NCBI GenBank assembly: GCA_964250215.1
Contig: CAXUEX010000003.1
Span: forward strand, 1 to 49,590
Source: DAIDJM01 sp964250215
GTDB lineage: Bacteria; Pseudomonadota; Alphaproteobacteria; Acetobacterales; Acetobacteraceae
DNA length: 49,590 nt
Reading direction: 5' to 3'
Shown: one piece after another, positions 40,912 through 48,899 of the stretch
How the letters are laid out: every line of letters begins with the position of its first letter
Position numbering within the stretch: the stretch's first letter is position 1
Notes under the pieces: generated by a model
Database searches by the model: none
Told to the model about the DNA's origin: nothing
Seen by the model: the letters and a program-made list of their open reading frames with translations, nothing else
Made by a program: the position numbers and the translations under genes

Positions 40912-42447
40912 ATGCGCTATCCGCAAGGTTTTCGCGTCGGGTCGGCAACGCTCGGGTTGGCGATCGGCACCTGTCTCGCCACGCCCGTGTTCGCCAGCAG
41001 CCAGCTTCAGCACGGCAACTTCCAGGAGGTGGACCCGGCCGGGCCTTCCTACCACGACCAGGGAAGCTGCAATTTCGTGACGGGGCCGCGGGACGGACTT
41101 GCCGCCGATCGCTTCGTGCTCACCGCCGGCGACGACCATGCGGCGCGCGACACCGAGCTGCTTCTCGGCGGAACCTTCAAGGCGATCGATGGCGGCGGCG
41201 GTCGGACGATTTATGCGCTGACCCCCGACGGTGCCGCCGCCGGCAAGTTTGTCGAAGATGTTCTTCGACGGCAGTCTAGCGACGACACCCTGAGCTTCCT
41301 GCTCAGCAGCCTGGCGGTGCGGGTGACCGAGCGCGCCGGCCGCGCCGAGTGCTCGATTGCCGCGGCCGGCATGGTGACGCCCGCGGGCGGCAAGCCATCG
41401 TCGGCCACGCTGACTTTCCACGGCGAAGGGCAATACTACGCCGGCAGCGCAGCCGCCCTGGCCGCCGCCGGCCCGAAGCCGGGGGCGGCGGGCCCGATCG
41501 ACAACAACCCACCATGCCCGACCACATTGCCCGCCGACAAGGCGCTGGCGCCGCTCGGCCTGGATCCGGTGCCCGGACAATGCGTCCCCGGAACTTCTTG
41601 CCTGCTGAACTTCAAGGGCTATCAGTGGTGGACGAGCTTTCAATTCTACGGCCCGCCTGGCAATCCGATTTTCCCCTATGGCGGCTATTACTACAATGGC
41701 GGGCTGCAGACGATTTTCGCGCCGCGCAATGCGTTTGTGCAGGCGGACGGGCTGCATCTGCAGGTGCAAACGCGGGATCTCGGCGGTGGCCCGGTTGTGG
41801 CCGGTTCCGAGGTGGTGCTGATGTTCAACCCTGACGGCACGCAGGCCAATCTCGGCTATGGCGACTACCTGGTGACCGCGACGGAAACGAAGGCGCCCGA
41901 CTGGAACAGCCTGGATCCCAATGTGGCGTTCGGGCTTTTCCCATACGAGCGGGTGGGCGGCGGCAGCACGGGCGACGCGAACAATCCGGCGCGGGAGATC
42001 GACCTTGCGGAGCTTTCCACCTGGGGCAAATATCCGCCGGGCAACTGCCCGTATCGTGGTATCGAGGCGGCGCTGTGCAACGGCAACGCGCAGTTCACGT
42101 TACAAATTTATAACAAAGACCCGCTCAATCTGCACCGCTACACGATTCCCGCCGGCGCCAACACCGTAACGCTGGTGATGCGCTGGCGCGGCCAGGGAAA
42201 ATCCGTGACGTTCGAGCAGTATAATGGCGCGTTCACGCTCGCAACGCTGCCGCCGAAGCCGGACAATAGCTGGACAACGCCTGACGATCAGAGCCGGCTG
42301 TTCGTGCCGGCGCCGGGTTGCGGCCGGTTTCACATGAATTTGTGGCTCGGCAATTTTCCGGCCGCAACGAAACAGGTGAACCCGCCGCCGGCAAAATTGC
42401 CGCAGGAAGTGGTGGTGAGCAATTTCGAGTTCCGCGCGGCGAAGTAG
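40912..42447 (+). CDS. Secreted GH16-like (concanavalin-fold) protein
   Basis: A 511-residue exported protein with signal peptide (cleavage near TPVFAS, residue 29). The N-terminal ~200 residues form an unrecognised domain with few motifs and a linker rich in Ala/Pro. The C-terminal half resembles a beta-jelly-roll glycoside hydrolase: YQWWTSFQFYG, GLQTIFAPRNAFVQADGLHLQVQ and REIDLAELSTWG, where E362-I-D364-L-A-E367 matches the GH16-type E-x-D-x-x-E catalytic pattern, and FHMNLWLGNF near the end, similar to the conserved tryptophan-containing strand. Beta-glucanase-type activity is inferred, not shown. It is divergent from the hydrolase gene with 166 bp between. Confidence 0.62.
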   Translation: MRYPQGFRVGSATLGLAIGTCLATPVFASSQLQHGNFQEVDPAGPSYHDQGSCNFVTGPRDGLAADRFVLTAGDDHAARDTELLLGGTFKAIDGGGGRTIYALTPDGAAAGKFVEDVLRRQSSDDTLSFLLSSLAVRVTERAGRAECSIAAAGMVTPAGGKPSSATLTFHGEGQYYAGSAAALAAAGPKPGAAGPIDNNPPCPTTLPADKALAPLGLDPVPGQCVPGTSCLLNFKGYQWWTSFQFYGPPGNPIFPYGGYYYNGGLQTIFAPRNAFVQADGLHLQVQTRDLGGGPVVAGSEVVLMFNPDGTQANLGYGDYLVTATETKAPDWNSLDPNVAFGLFPYERVGGGSTGDANNPAREIDLAELSTWGKYPPGNCPYRGIEAALCNGNAQFTLQIYNKDPLNLHRYTIPAGANTVTLVMRWRGQGKSVTFEQYNGAFTLATLPPKPDNSWTTPDDQSRLFVPAPGCGRFHMNLWLGNFPAATKQVNPPPAKLPQEVVVSNFEFRAAK

Positions 42448-42469
42448 GGCAACCCTGAAAGCTTCGCTT

Positions 42470-43234
42470 CTACATGGGATAGCCAGCGGCGCTCATAATC
42501 GGACCGCAAACCTGCACGAACGTTTCTTTCTCCGCCTGTGTCCAACTCGTATCGGCCAGCGTCATTCGGCGGCTCCAATCGTGGCTCGATCGCTGGTCGC
42601 GCCGCTCGGTGGCCAAAAAATCGAGCAGTTCCGCGGCGCGGTTCGGCTCACCGAGATGTGTCGCCACGGCGCTGGCGATTCGCGCGGTGTCGTTCACAAT
42701 GTCGAACTGATCTATCGTGAGCACCGAGTCCGGCAGCGGCTTGCGGCGATCGATTGCCTCCATGGCGCGTGACCACGCCGTGGCGGCCTTTTCGACATCG
42801 GAGGAAAACTTTCGGGTGAAGGATTGCACCACCTCGATGCCGTTGCGGGTGGTGATGATGATGCGGGCGCGCGGGAACACATCGAGGATGATCGGGATGG
42901 CGCTGATGGATTCCGCGCCCGGGGTTTTGTCGATCCAACGGCCGTGCGGGAACTGCGTTGTGTAATAATCCCGCAGTGTCGCGCGGAAGCCTGTCATCAG
43001 CTGGTCGTTTCGCAGGTCTTTCACGCCCACTTTTGGCGGGAGGTTTTCCCGGTAAAGCTCGAAGGACCGCAGCATACGGGCAAAAATCGGCATGACGTGG
43101 CTTTCGCCATAGCCGGAGAGACCGAACACTTTTCGCAAGCCCAGCAGCAGGATGGAGGTGCCGGAGCGGGCGGGGCCGAGCACGAACACCTTCAAGGGGC
43201 GGGCTGGCAGATCGGGTTGGGCGGCGGTTTCCAT
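42470..43234 (-). CDS. Sulfotransferase-like P-loop protein 1
   Basis: A 254-residue protein. The 5'-phosphosulfate loop FVLGPARSGTSILLLGL is at the N-terminus and the 3'-phosphate binding element RIIITTRNGIEVVQSF is in the middle, both typical of PAPS-dependent sulfotransferases. WIDKTPGAE is the usual conserved segment between them. Start ATG 43234 skips about 46 in-frame upstream residues that are not conserved. It would place sulfate on a carbohydrate or small molecule; the acceptor is unknown. Together with the second copy and two glycosyltransferases it fits modification of a surface glycan (inference). Confidence 0.8.
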   Translation of the reverse strand: METAAQPDLPARPLKVFVLGPARSGTSILLLGLRKVFGLSGYGESHVMPIFARMLRSFELYRENLPPKVGVKDLRNDQLMTGFRATLRDYYTTQFPHGRWIDKTPGAESISAIPIILDVFPRARIIITTRNGIEVVQSFTRKFSSDVEKAATAWSRAMEAIDRRKPLPDSVLTIDQFDIVNDTARIASAVATHLGEPNRAAELLDFLATERRDQRSSHDWSRRMTLADTSWTQAEKETFVQVCGPIMSAAGYPM

Positions 43235-43331
43235 GCGGCTCGATCTCTCGCCTCGGGGCAGAACCGCCCCGATACTGCAAATGGTCTCGATCTCAAAGAT
43301 CGGCGTGAGGTGCGGCCGGCGACCGTGCGGC

Positions 43332-44123
43332 CTATACGGTTTCGGCTGGGACCTCGGAACGATAATGCGCATCCGTGGAATAGCCGAATGCCCGCATCTG
43401 CTCGCCGCAGCACTCGTTAAAGATTCGAAGCTGCTCGGCGCTCCAACCGGTGGATTGCAGGCTCAGCGTGCGCTGCGCACTGCCGGGCTCCGATTGCTGC
43501 GGCCGTTCGGAGCGGAAGGTGCGCTCCAGCGTCGCCTGCGCCTCCGCGGTCAGCCCGAGGAACTGGGCGATTTTCTGCGCGGTGGCGGACGGCTGTTCGC
43601 TGATGTCGTGCTGGTCCACCTCGATGGCCGGCACATTGGGATGCGCCTCCTTCAGCTTGCGCCAAGCGGCCATGTTCCGGGCCCAATCGTTGCAGTGATA
43701 CTCGAAACTGTGCTTGGGAAACTTCACGACACGGGAGACAAGGTTCTCGATGGCGCGGCGTTTGGCGAAGATGAAGTGGCTGGTGGGCAGCAGACGCCGC
43801 ATGATGGGGATGATTTCGATCATTTCGGGATTGCCGGTCTTGTCCAGCCAGACCGGCGTTTCGTATTGCGCCAGCGCGGCATTCACCACCTGCCGTGCCA
43901 CGACATCCTTCAGGCCCTGGCGATCGATGCGCGATGTGAGGACCTGCGGATTGTCGGTGCCGAACGTGGCGAAATGCCGATCGATATCCCGCAGGAGCGG
44001 GTGGATCAGCGACAGAAAGTTTCCTTCGTTGAAGCCGCTGTATCCGGACCGCTGCAATGCGCGGACGAGAATGCTCGTGCCGGAGCGAGGCGAACCGACG
44101 ACAAATAGAGGATGCGCAGCCAT
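43332..44123 (-). CDS. Sulfotransferase-like P-loop protein 2
   Basis: A 263-residue relative of the downstream gene. It has FVVGSPRSGTSILVRAL (PAPS 5' loop), VWLDKTGNPE, and HFIFAKRRAIENLVSRVVKFP (3'-phosphate region, where the usual arginine-serine spacing is present). Identity with the neighbour looks low, so this is an old duplication or separate acquisition. The ATG is at 44123 and it ends 97 bp before the first sulfotransferase start. It belongs to the minus-strand cluster with GT4, GT2 and the small repeat protein. Confidence 0.8.
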   Translation of the reverse strand: MAAHPLFVVGSPRSGTSILVRALQRSGYSGFNEGNFLSLIHPLLRDIDRHFATFGTDNPQVLTSRIDRQGLKDVVARQVVNAALAQYETPVWLDKTGNPEMIEIIPIMRRLLPTSHFIFAKRRAIENLVSRVVKFPKHSFEYHCNDWARNMAAWRKLKEAHPNVPAIEVDQHDISEQPSATAQKIAQFLGLTAEAQATLERTFRSERPQQSEPGSAQRTLSLQSTGWSAEQLRIFNECCGEQMRAFGYSTDAHYRSEVPAETV

Positions 44124-44390
44124 TATCCGCCCGATTGTTCCAGATTCGATTTCAGCACGCAGCGGAAGATTCCGGCGGCCACCCCGCCTGCGTCCAGCAT
44201 CGTTCCAGCCTTGCTCGTTCCATTACAGGTGACACGGTTCGATTTCAACCACGGATAGCGTCCGTTTATGGAGATTCTGTCTTCTCTTACGGGCAGACGG
44301 CGCCGCCGTTGCGTGGTTGCCACACGGCCCGGCTGCTGGCTGCAACTCTCCGTCACAACAAACTCCGGTGAGCTGCGCACCCGCTGCGGT
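44124..44390. other. 267-bp gap in the glycan cluster
   Basis: Lies between the GT4 gene and sulfotransferase 2 on the minus strand. A short frame at its right end would end in a TAATG overlap with the sulfotransferase start, but its residues are not recognisable and no ribosome site supports it. I see no RNA gene; an internal promoter for the sulfotransferases is possible. Confidence 0.3.
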
Positions 44391-45761
44391 TCACGCCGCC
44401 AACGCGGGCTCACCCGCGCGGTCGGGCCAATAGACGCCGAGATAGCCGCCGACCATGGTTGTTCGGGCGGGTGGCTGGGGCAGGGCCTCGCGCAGCCGCT
44501 CCCACAGCCCGGCCTCGGTCGCCGCGCGGCGCATGGTTTCGGCCAGCGCCCGGTGGTCACCGACCGGGAATTGCAGCGCGAAACGATCGTGCACATTGCG
44601 CTCGGCCATGCCGCCGACGTTGGAGCAGATCACCGGGCGGCCGAACATCCATGCCTCGGAGATCACCAGGCCGAAGATTTCCCACCAGATCGACGGCACG
44701 ATGCACCAATCCACCCGGGCCATGCGGCCGCGCAGCAGATCGACGTGGTAGGAGCCGTTGTTCGTGACCAGGCGTTCGTCCAGCGGCCGTTCGGCCTCGA
44801 GCGCCAGGAAGGTTTCGATCTCCTCGCGCACCGGCGCGCTCGCGTAACGGAGATTGTCGCCGTTCAGCTCCACCGCGAAATCGGTGAAACCTTCGGCCCG
44901 CAGCAGCGTGACCGCGCGCAGGATCACCTGCACGCCCTTCACATCCACGAACTGGCCGAAGAAGCCGAAACGGCAGTGGCGCGGGCTTGCCGCCGGCAGC
45001 AACTCGCCATTGGCGTAATCGCGCTGGCCGTTGGTCACCCAGGTGATTTTTTCCCGCGGGATTCCCCAGCGCACGTAATGCTCGATCATGAAACGGCTGG
45101 GGCAGGTGAACGCATCCACCGCCGCGAAATGCCGCATGAACCAGAGCTTCTTCATCAGGAACTGTTCCGGCGAACGGTCCGGGAAGCATTGGTGGCAGCG
45201 GATCTGGCTCGCATGGGTGCAGAGCGACTGATCCGTTTTGCGCACCATGTGGCCGTTTGCGGCGCAGATGCTGAGGAACTCATGGAACGTGAACACGATT
45301 CGCGCCTGCGGCAAGGTGCGGCGCGTCACCGTCAGCAGGTCGATCCCGAGGGTGAGGAAATGGTGGAAATGCACCACGTCCGGCCGGATCGTTTCGAGGA
45401 ACTCGACGAAAGCGGCGATGTGCAGCGGCGAGGCGGTTTTCTGGAACCAGTGATCGTAATCGGCCGAAAGGAAGATGTATTCGTCGGGCCGCCCGTCGAA
45501 ACCGGTGATGCGGGCGCCGCTTTTGTACAGCGCCTGCTGGCTGGCATCGACCGAAGCCAGCAGCACTACATCGGCCTCGTCGCGCTCGCGCAGACCTTCG
45601 AACAGCTCGTAGGTTACCTGTTGCGCGCCGCCGCGGATCAGCTCCGGATGGAACAGGCTCACCAGCAGGATTTTCTGGCGTCGAGGCTCGACGTTCACCA
45701 ACAGTTCCGGGTTCGCCGCGGGCAGCGGGGCGTTGCGCGGCTTGCGTATGGCGGCCTTCAT
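44391..45761 (-). CDS. Family 4 glycosyltransferase
   Basis: A 456-residue GT-B enzyme. The N-terminal half holds ILLVSLFHPELIRGGAQQVTYELFEGL (nucleotide-binding loop with GGA) and VVHFHHFLTLG. The C-terminal half has FGFFGQFVDVKGVQVILRAV and the E-x7-E motif PSIWWEIFGLVISEAWMFGRPVI, the donor-sugar signature of GT4. Two Cys residues near THASQIRCHQC suggest a metal-binding or structural spot unusual for the family. ATG overlaps the GT2 stop as ATGA, so the two are translated together. Likely adds a sugar in surface polysaccharide assembly; donor unknown. Confidence 0.85.
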   Translation of the reverse strand: MKAAIRKPRNAPLPAANPELLVNVEPRRQKILLVSLFHPELIRGGAQQVTYELFEGLRERDEADVVLLASVDASQQALYKSGARITGFDGRPDEYIFLSADYDHWFQKTASPLHIAAFVEFLETIRPDVVHFHHFLTLGIDLLTVTRRTLPQARIVFTFHEFLSICAANGHMVRKTDQSLCTHASQIRCHQCFPDRSPEQFLMKKLWFMRHFAAVDAFTCPSRFMIEHYVRWGIPREKITWVTNGQRDYANGELLPAASPRHCRFGFFGQFVDVKGVQVILRAVTLLRAEGFTDFAVELNGDNLRYASAPVREEIETFLALEAERPLDERLVTNNGSYHVDLLRGRMARVDWCIVPSIWWEIFGLVISEAWMFGRPVICSNVGGMAERNVHDRFALQFPVGDHRALAETMRRAATEAGLWERLREALPQPPARTTMVGGYLGVYWPDRAGEPALAA

Positions 45762-47398
45762 TGCGGCAACCGGGTGCGCGCCGGGCCGGGGACTCGACCG
45801 GTCAGCTCGGCGGCGATCATTTCGCCCCAGTTCCGGGTGAAATGCCAGCGGTTTACCATGGAGCCGCCCTCATGCGCCAACCGCCGCGTGGATCCTTTGC
45901 CCTCAAGATGCCACATCGGCAGATCGTGGCACCAGATTTCGCGGCCGGCGGCGCGGCTTTTCAGGCATAGATCGGCGTCCTCGTAGTGGCCGAACACGTA
46001 TTCCTCGGAAAAACCGCCGAGCTTCTCGTACCATTTCCGGTCGGCCGAGACGAAGGCGCCGGTGATGGCCGGCACCACGCGGCTCCTGCGGAATTCCGCG
46101 GTGTTGGGCGGGGCGCCCTTGGCGTAATGTTCGACGCGCACCAGGGCTTGCCGGACAATGCCGTCCGGCTTCACCGAGAGGCCCTGATCCATTTCGAAGA
46201 ACATGCCGGCATGCATGAGCGACCCGTCATCGTAGAATAGCGGGGCACCGAACATCGCGGTCTGCTCGCGCGGCAGCCCGTCAAGGATTGCGGTATGCGC
46301 GGCGGCCCACCCGTGATCGCGGGGAAAGACGTCGGGGTTGGTGATGAGCACGCGATCGCTCTCGGCGAAATTCACCGCGACGTTGTTGGCGGCGCCGAAG
46401 CCCGCATTGCCGGGCAGCAGCACCAATGTCTGGCTGAGCCCGTACACTTGCTCGGCGATCGCGGCCTCTTTCTGCAGCGTCTCCGTGAGCTCGGGGCTGT
46501 TGCTGACGTAGATGAATTCGTATTCCTCGATGCCGGGCAGCGTGGAGAAAAGCGCACTTTGCAGGAACAGGAATTCCGGTTTGCCATACAGGCACACCAC
46601 GATGGAGCCGCGAAACTTTCGCCGCGGGCCGAACTGCTCGGCATAGGCCGCGGATTTGGTGCGGGCGGACATCTGCAGATTGAGCCGGATCAGATCGCTG
46701 CCCGGTCCGGCATCGAGCTGGAGATACGATTCCACGGCGGGATTGCCGCAATAGGTGGCGCCGGCGAGGTATTCGAAAACGACATCCCGGAACTGCGGCG
46801 CATCCATCGGCTTCAACTGCGCGCCAAGCGCCCGGCGTTTGCCGCCGGCATTCAGCAACACCCGGCATTCACTGCCAGAGAGCGCGCCTGGCTCGGTCGC
46901 CACGATCGACCAGAAGCCCAGCAGATTTCCGGCCGGCAGCCCCATCGCCTCCTCGGCATCGGCACGCCGCCGCCGCGCGATCTTACGCGAAACGCCGCAG
47001 GTGGTGGTATCCGACAGCAGCGCCACCGCTTCGAGCCTGGCGGCGCGATCGTCGACCCATCCGATTACGCAACAAGTTCCTTCCGGAGAGACGAACACCA
47101 CATCCACGCCGCAGGCCGGAAAATCCGCGCTTTCCGTTTCCATGCCCGGCATCTGGCCGGCAAGCGCCAGCAGATAGCGGGCGTCGCGCAGCCGGTTTTC
47201 CGCGCGGCCATGCTGGCGGTAGTGATCGTAGGCGGATTTCAGCGTGCCGCGCCGGACCGATGCGGCGATGTCGGGGAAGGCCGCCAGATAGGCAGCTTCG
47301 TTGAAATCCTCTGGCACGGGCTCCGGCGCCGGCGTGGCCGGTTCGGCCTCCAGTTCCAGCAGCGCGTTCGCCTCCATGGCCATCGCCATCTCCAGCAT
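45758..47398 (-). CDS. Family 2 glycosyltransferase with N-terminal PDV-type repeat
   Basis: A 546-residue cytosolic enzyme. The N-terminus (about 33-75) has a single EAAYLAAFPDIAASVRRGTLKSAYDHYRQHG-type module (shown in part), the same module found twice in the upstream small protein. A middle domain of about 170 residues is not recognised. The C-terminal GT-A domain contains SIVVCLYGKPEFL, LLPGNAGFGAANNVA, VLITNPDVFPRD (metal/donor site) and GAFVSADRKWYEKLGGFSE with FGHYEDADLC, as in rhamnosyltransferase-like GT2s. ATG 47398 overlaps the upstream stop as TGATG; a TTG at 47401 is less likely. The stop overlaps GT4. Confidence 0.82.
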   Translation of the reverse strand: MLEMAMAMEANALLELEAEPATPAPEPVPEDFNEAAYLAAFPDIAASVRRGTLKSAYDHYRQHGRAENRLRDARYLLALAGQMPGMETESADFPACGVDVVFVSPEGTCCVIGWVDDRAARLEAVALLSDTTTCGVSRKIARRRRADAEEAMGLPAGNLLGFWSIVATEPGALSGSECRVLLNAGGKRRALGAQLKPMDAPQFRDVVFEYLAGATYCGNPAVESYLQLDAGPGSDLIRLNLQMSARTKSAAYAEQFGPRRKFRGSIVVCLYGKPEFLFLQSALFSTLPGIEEYEFIYVSNSPELTETLQKEAAIAEQVYGLSQTLVLLPGNAGFGAANNVAVNFAESDRVLITNPDVFPRDHGWAAAHTAILDGLPREQTAMFGAPLFYDDGSLMHAGMFFEMDQGLSVKPDGIVRQALVRVEHYAKGAPPNTAEFRRSRVVPAITGAFVSADRKWYEKLGGFSEEYVFGHYEDADLCLKSRAAGREIWCHDLPMWHLEGKGSTRRLAHEGGSMVNRWHFTRNWGEMIAAELTGRVPGPARTRLPQ

Positions 47399-47748
47399 CA
47401 AGCCTGGTCGCGCAATCGCAACACGAAATTCGGATGCGGCAGGCGGCCTTCGCGAAAACCCACCTCGTCGAAATGGCCTTGGCCGTTTTCGAAAATGCCG
47501 CTTCTCACGGCCTGCCCGATGTCGTCATAGGTTTCAAGATACCAGGGCTCGTCAACCTTGATCCGGTAGGGCAGCCGGTTTTCAAAATAGCCGTGCCGAA
47601 CGTAATGACCGTGCGGGTCATCATAGGCGCCGCTCGCGATTGCGTCGCGCACATCGGGGTAACGCTCGAGATACCATGCCTCATCCAGCGCGATACGCGA
47701 AATGAAATCGCCGATCAAATCGATGAAAAAATTGTATTCCACCGCCAT
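47398..47748 (-). CDS. Small protein of two WYL-x-x-YPDV repeats
   Basis: A 116-residue protein made of two copies of a module: DEAWYLERYPDVRDAI then DPHGHYVRHGYFENRLP, and DEPWYLETYDDIGQAV then GQGHFDEVGFREGRLP. Such modules are seen at the ends of glycosyltransferases and in surface-polysaccharide loci. The start is uncertain: ATG 47748 fits the conserved MAVEYNFFI-type N-terminus; ATG 47811 has a better GGGGCGAG site and adds 21 residues. It is coupled to the GT2, which carries one copy of the module. A scaffold or substrate-positioning role is only a guess. Confidence 0.65.
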   Translation of the reverse strand: MAVEYNFFIDLIGDFISRIALDEAWYLERYPDVRDAIASGAYDDPHGHYVRHGYFENRLPYRIKVDEPWYLETYDDIGQAVRSGIFENGQGHFDEVGFREGRLPHPNFVLRLRDQA

Positions 47749-47939
47749 GTAACTTACGTTCGTAGTTTTTACGCAAAGTTTTTTGTTCAGCAGCCCAGCA
47801 AACGTATCCATCTCGCCCCGGCCGATTATCCGAATGCAGTCATCGCCGGTTGGTGCGTCGCACAAGGCCATGCATGAGGCAAGCCATTTTTGGCCGCGAT
47901 GCTGGCATTGCCGGCGCGTTCCGTGGCAGAAAATCGGTC

Positions 47940-48899
47940 ATGTTGACCCGCCGATTCTTGCTGGCTGCTCCGGCCGCGTGCCTCGCCGCGGTCGCCCCGG
48001 TGCCCGGGAACTTCGCCGCCTTTCTCGCTGGACTGCGCGCCGAGGCGGCACGGGCCGGCATCGGCGGCGGAACGCTGGATGCGGCGTTCGCGGGGCTGCA
48101 GCTCAACCCCAAGGTGCTGGAACTCGACCGTCACCAGCCGGAGTTCACGCTCACCTGGTCGCAATACCGCGCTCGCGTGCTGCCGCCATCGCGGCTTGCG
48201 GCTGCGCGCGCGGCGCGGCTTCAGGAGGCGGCGCTGCTGAACGCCGTCGCCGGGCGGTATGGCGTCGATCCCGGCATCGTCGTCGGCATCTGGGGGCTGG
48301 AATCCGGCTTCGGTGCGAAGACCGGGAATTATCGTGTTGTCGAGGCGCTGGCCACGCTCGCGTATGACGGCCGCCGCGCCGGCTATTTCCGCGGCGAGCT
48401 GCTGAACGCGCTGCGCATATTGCAGGCCGGCGACGTGCAGCCGGCGGGCATGACCGGCAGTTGGGCCGGCGCGATGGGCCAGCCGCAATTCATGCCCAGC
48501 TCCTATCTGCGCTACGCGGTGGACTGGAGCGGCGATGGCCGGCGCAACATCTGGACGGACCGCGCGGATGTGTTTGCCAGCGTCGCCAACTATCTCGCGC
48601 GGAGCGGCTGGCGGGCCGGCGCGCCTTGGGGCCAGCCCGTGCGCGTGCCGCCGGGCCTCGATCCCGCCGGCATCGGCCGCAGCCGGGCGCAGATGCTCGG
48701 TGAATGGGAGCGGCTCGGGGTTCGGCGCATCGACGGCGCGCGCTTCTCCCGCCCCGACATCGCCGGCGCGCTGCTGCTGCCGGATGGCGCGGGCGGCGAG
48801 GCCTACATGGTGTATGCGAATTTTGGCGCCATCCGGCGCTACAACCCCTCGGATTTCTATCCACTCGCGGTTGGTTTGCTGGGCCAGGCCTCGGCGTGA
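47940..48899 (+). CDS. MltB-type lytic murein transglycosylase
   Basis: A 319-residue exported enzyme that cleaves peptidoglycan to 1,6-anhydro-muropeptides. The N-terminus MLTRRFLLAAPAACLAA is a signal peptide with a twin-arginine-like RR; Tat or Sec export is undecided. The catalytic Glu is E121 in GIWGLESGFGAKTGNYRV, followed by SWAGAMGQPQFMPSSYL and YDGRRAGYFRGEL, all family hallmarks. The C-terminus with MVYANFGAIRRYNPSDFYPLAV is typical. The gene runs away from the glycan cluster and its TGA overlaps the GTG of the RlpA-like gene, so the two wall enzymes are coupled. Confidence 0.9.
   Translation: MLTRRFLLAAPAACLAAVAPVPGNFAAFLAGLRAEAARAGIGGGTLDAAFAGLQLNPKVLELDRHQPEFTLTWSQYRARVLPPSRLAAARAARLQEAALLNAVAGRYGVDPGIVVGIWGLESGFGAKTGNYRVVEALATLAYDGRRAGYFRGELLNALRILQAGDVQPAGMTGSWAGAMGQPQFMPSSYLRYAVDWSGDGRRNIWTDRADVFASVANYLARSGWRAGAPWGQPVRVPPGLDPAGIGRSRAQMLGEWERLGVRRIDGARFSRPDIAGALLLPDGAGGEAYMVYANFGAIRRYNPSDFYPLAVGLLGQASA

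Noticed and set aside
44124..44596. Minus-strand frame before sulfotransferase 2, ending in TAATG
   Set aside because: Most of it overlaps GT4 out of frame, and the rest has no recognisable residues or ribosome site.
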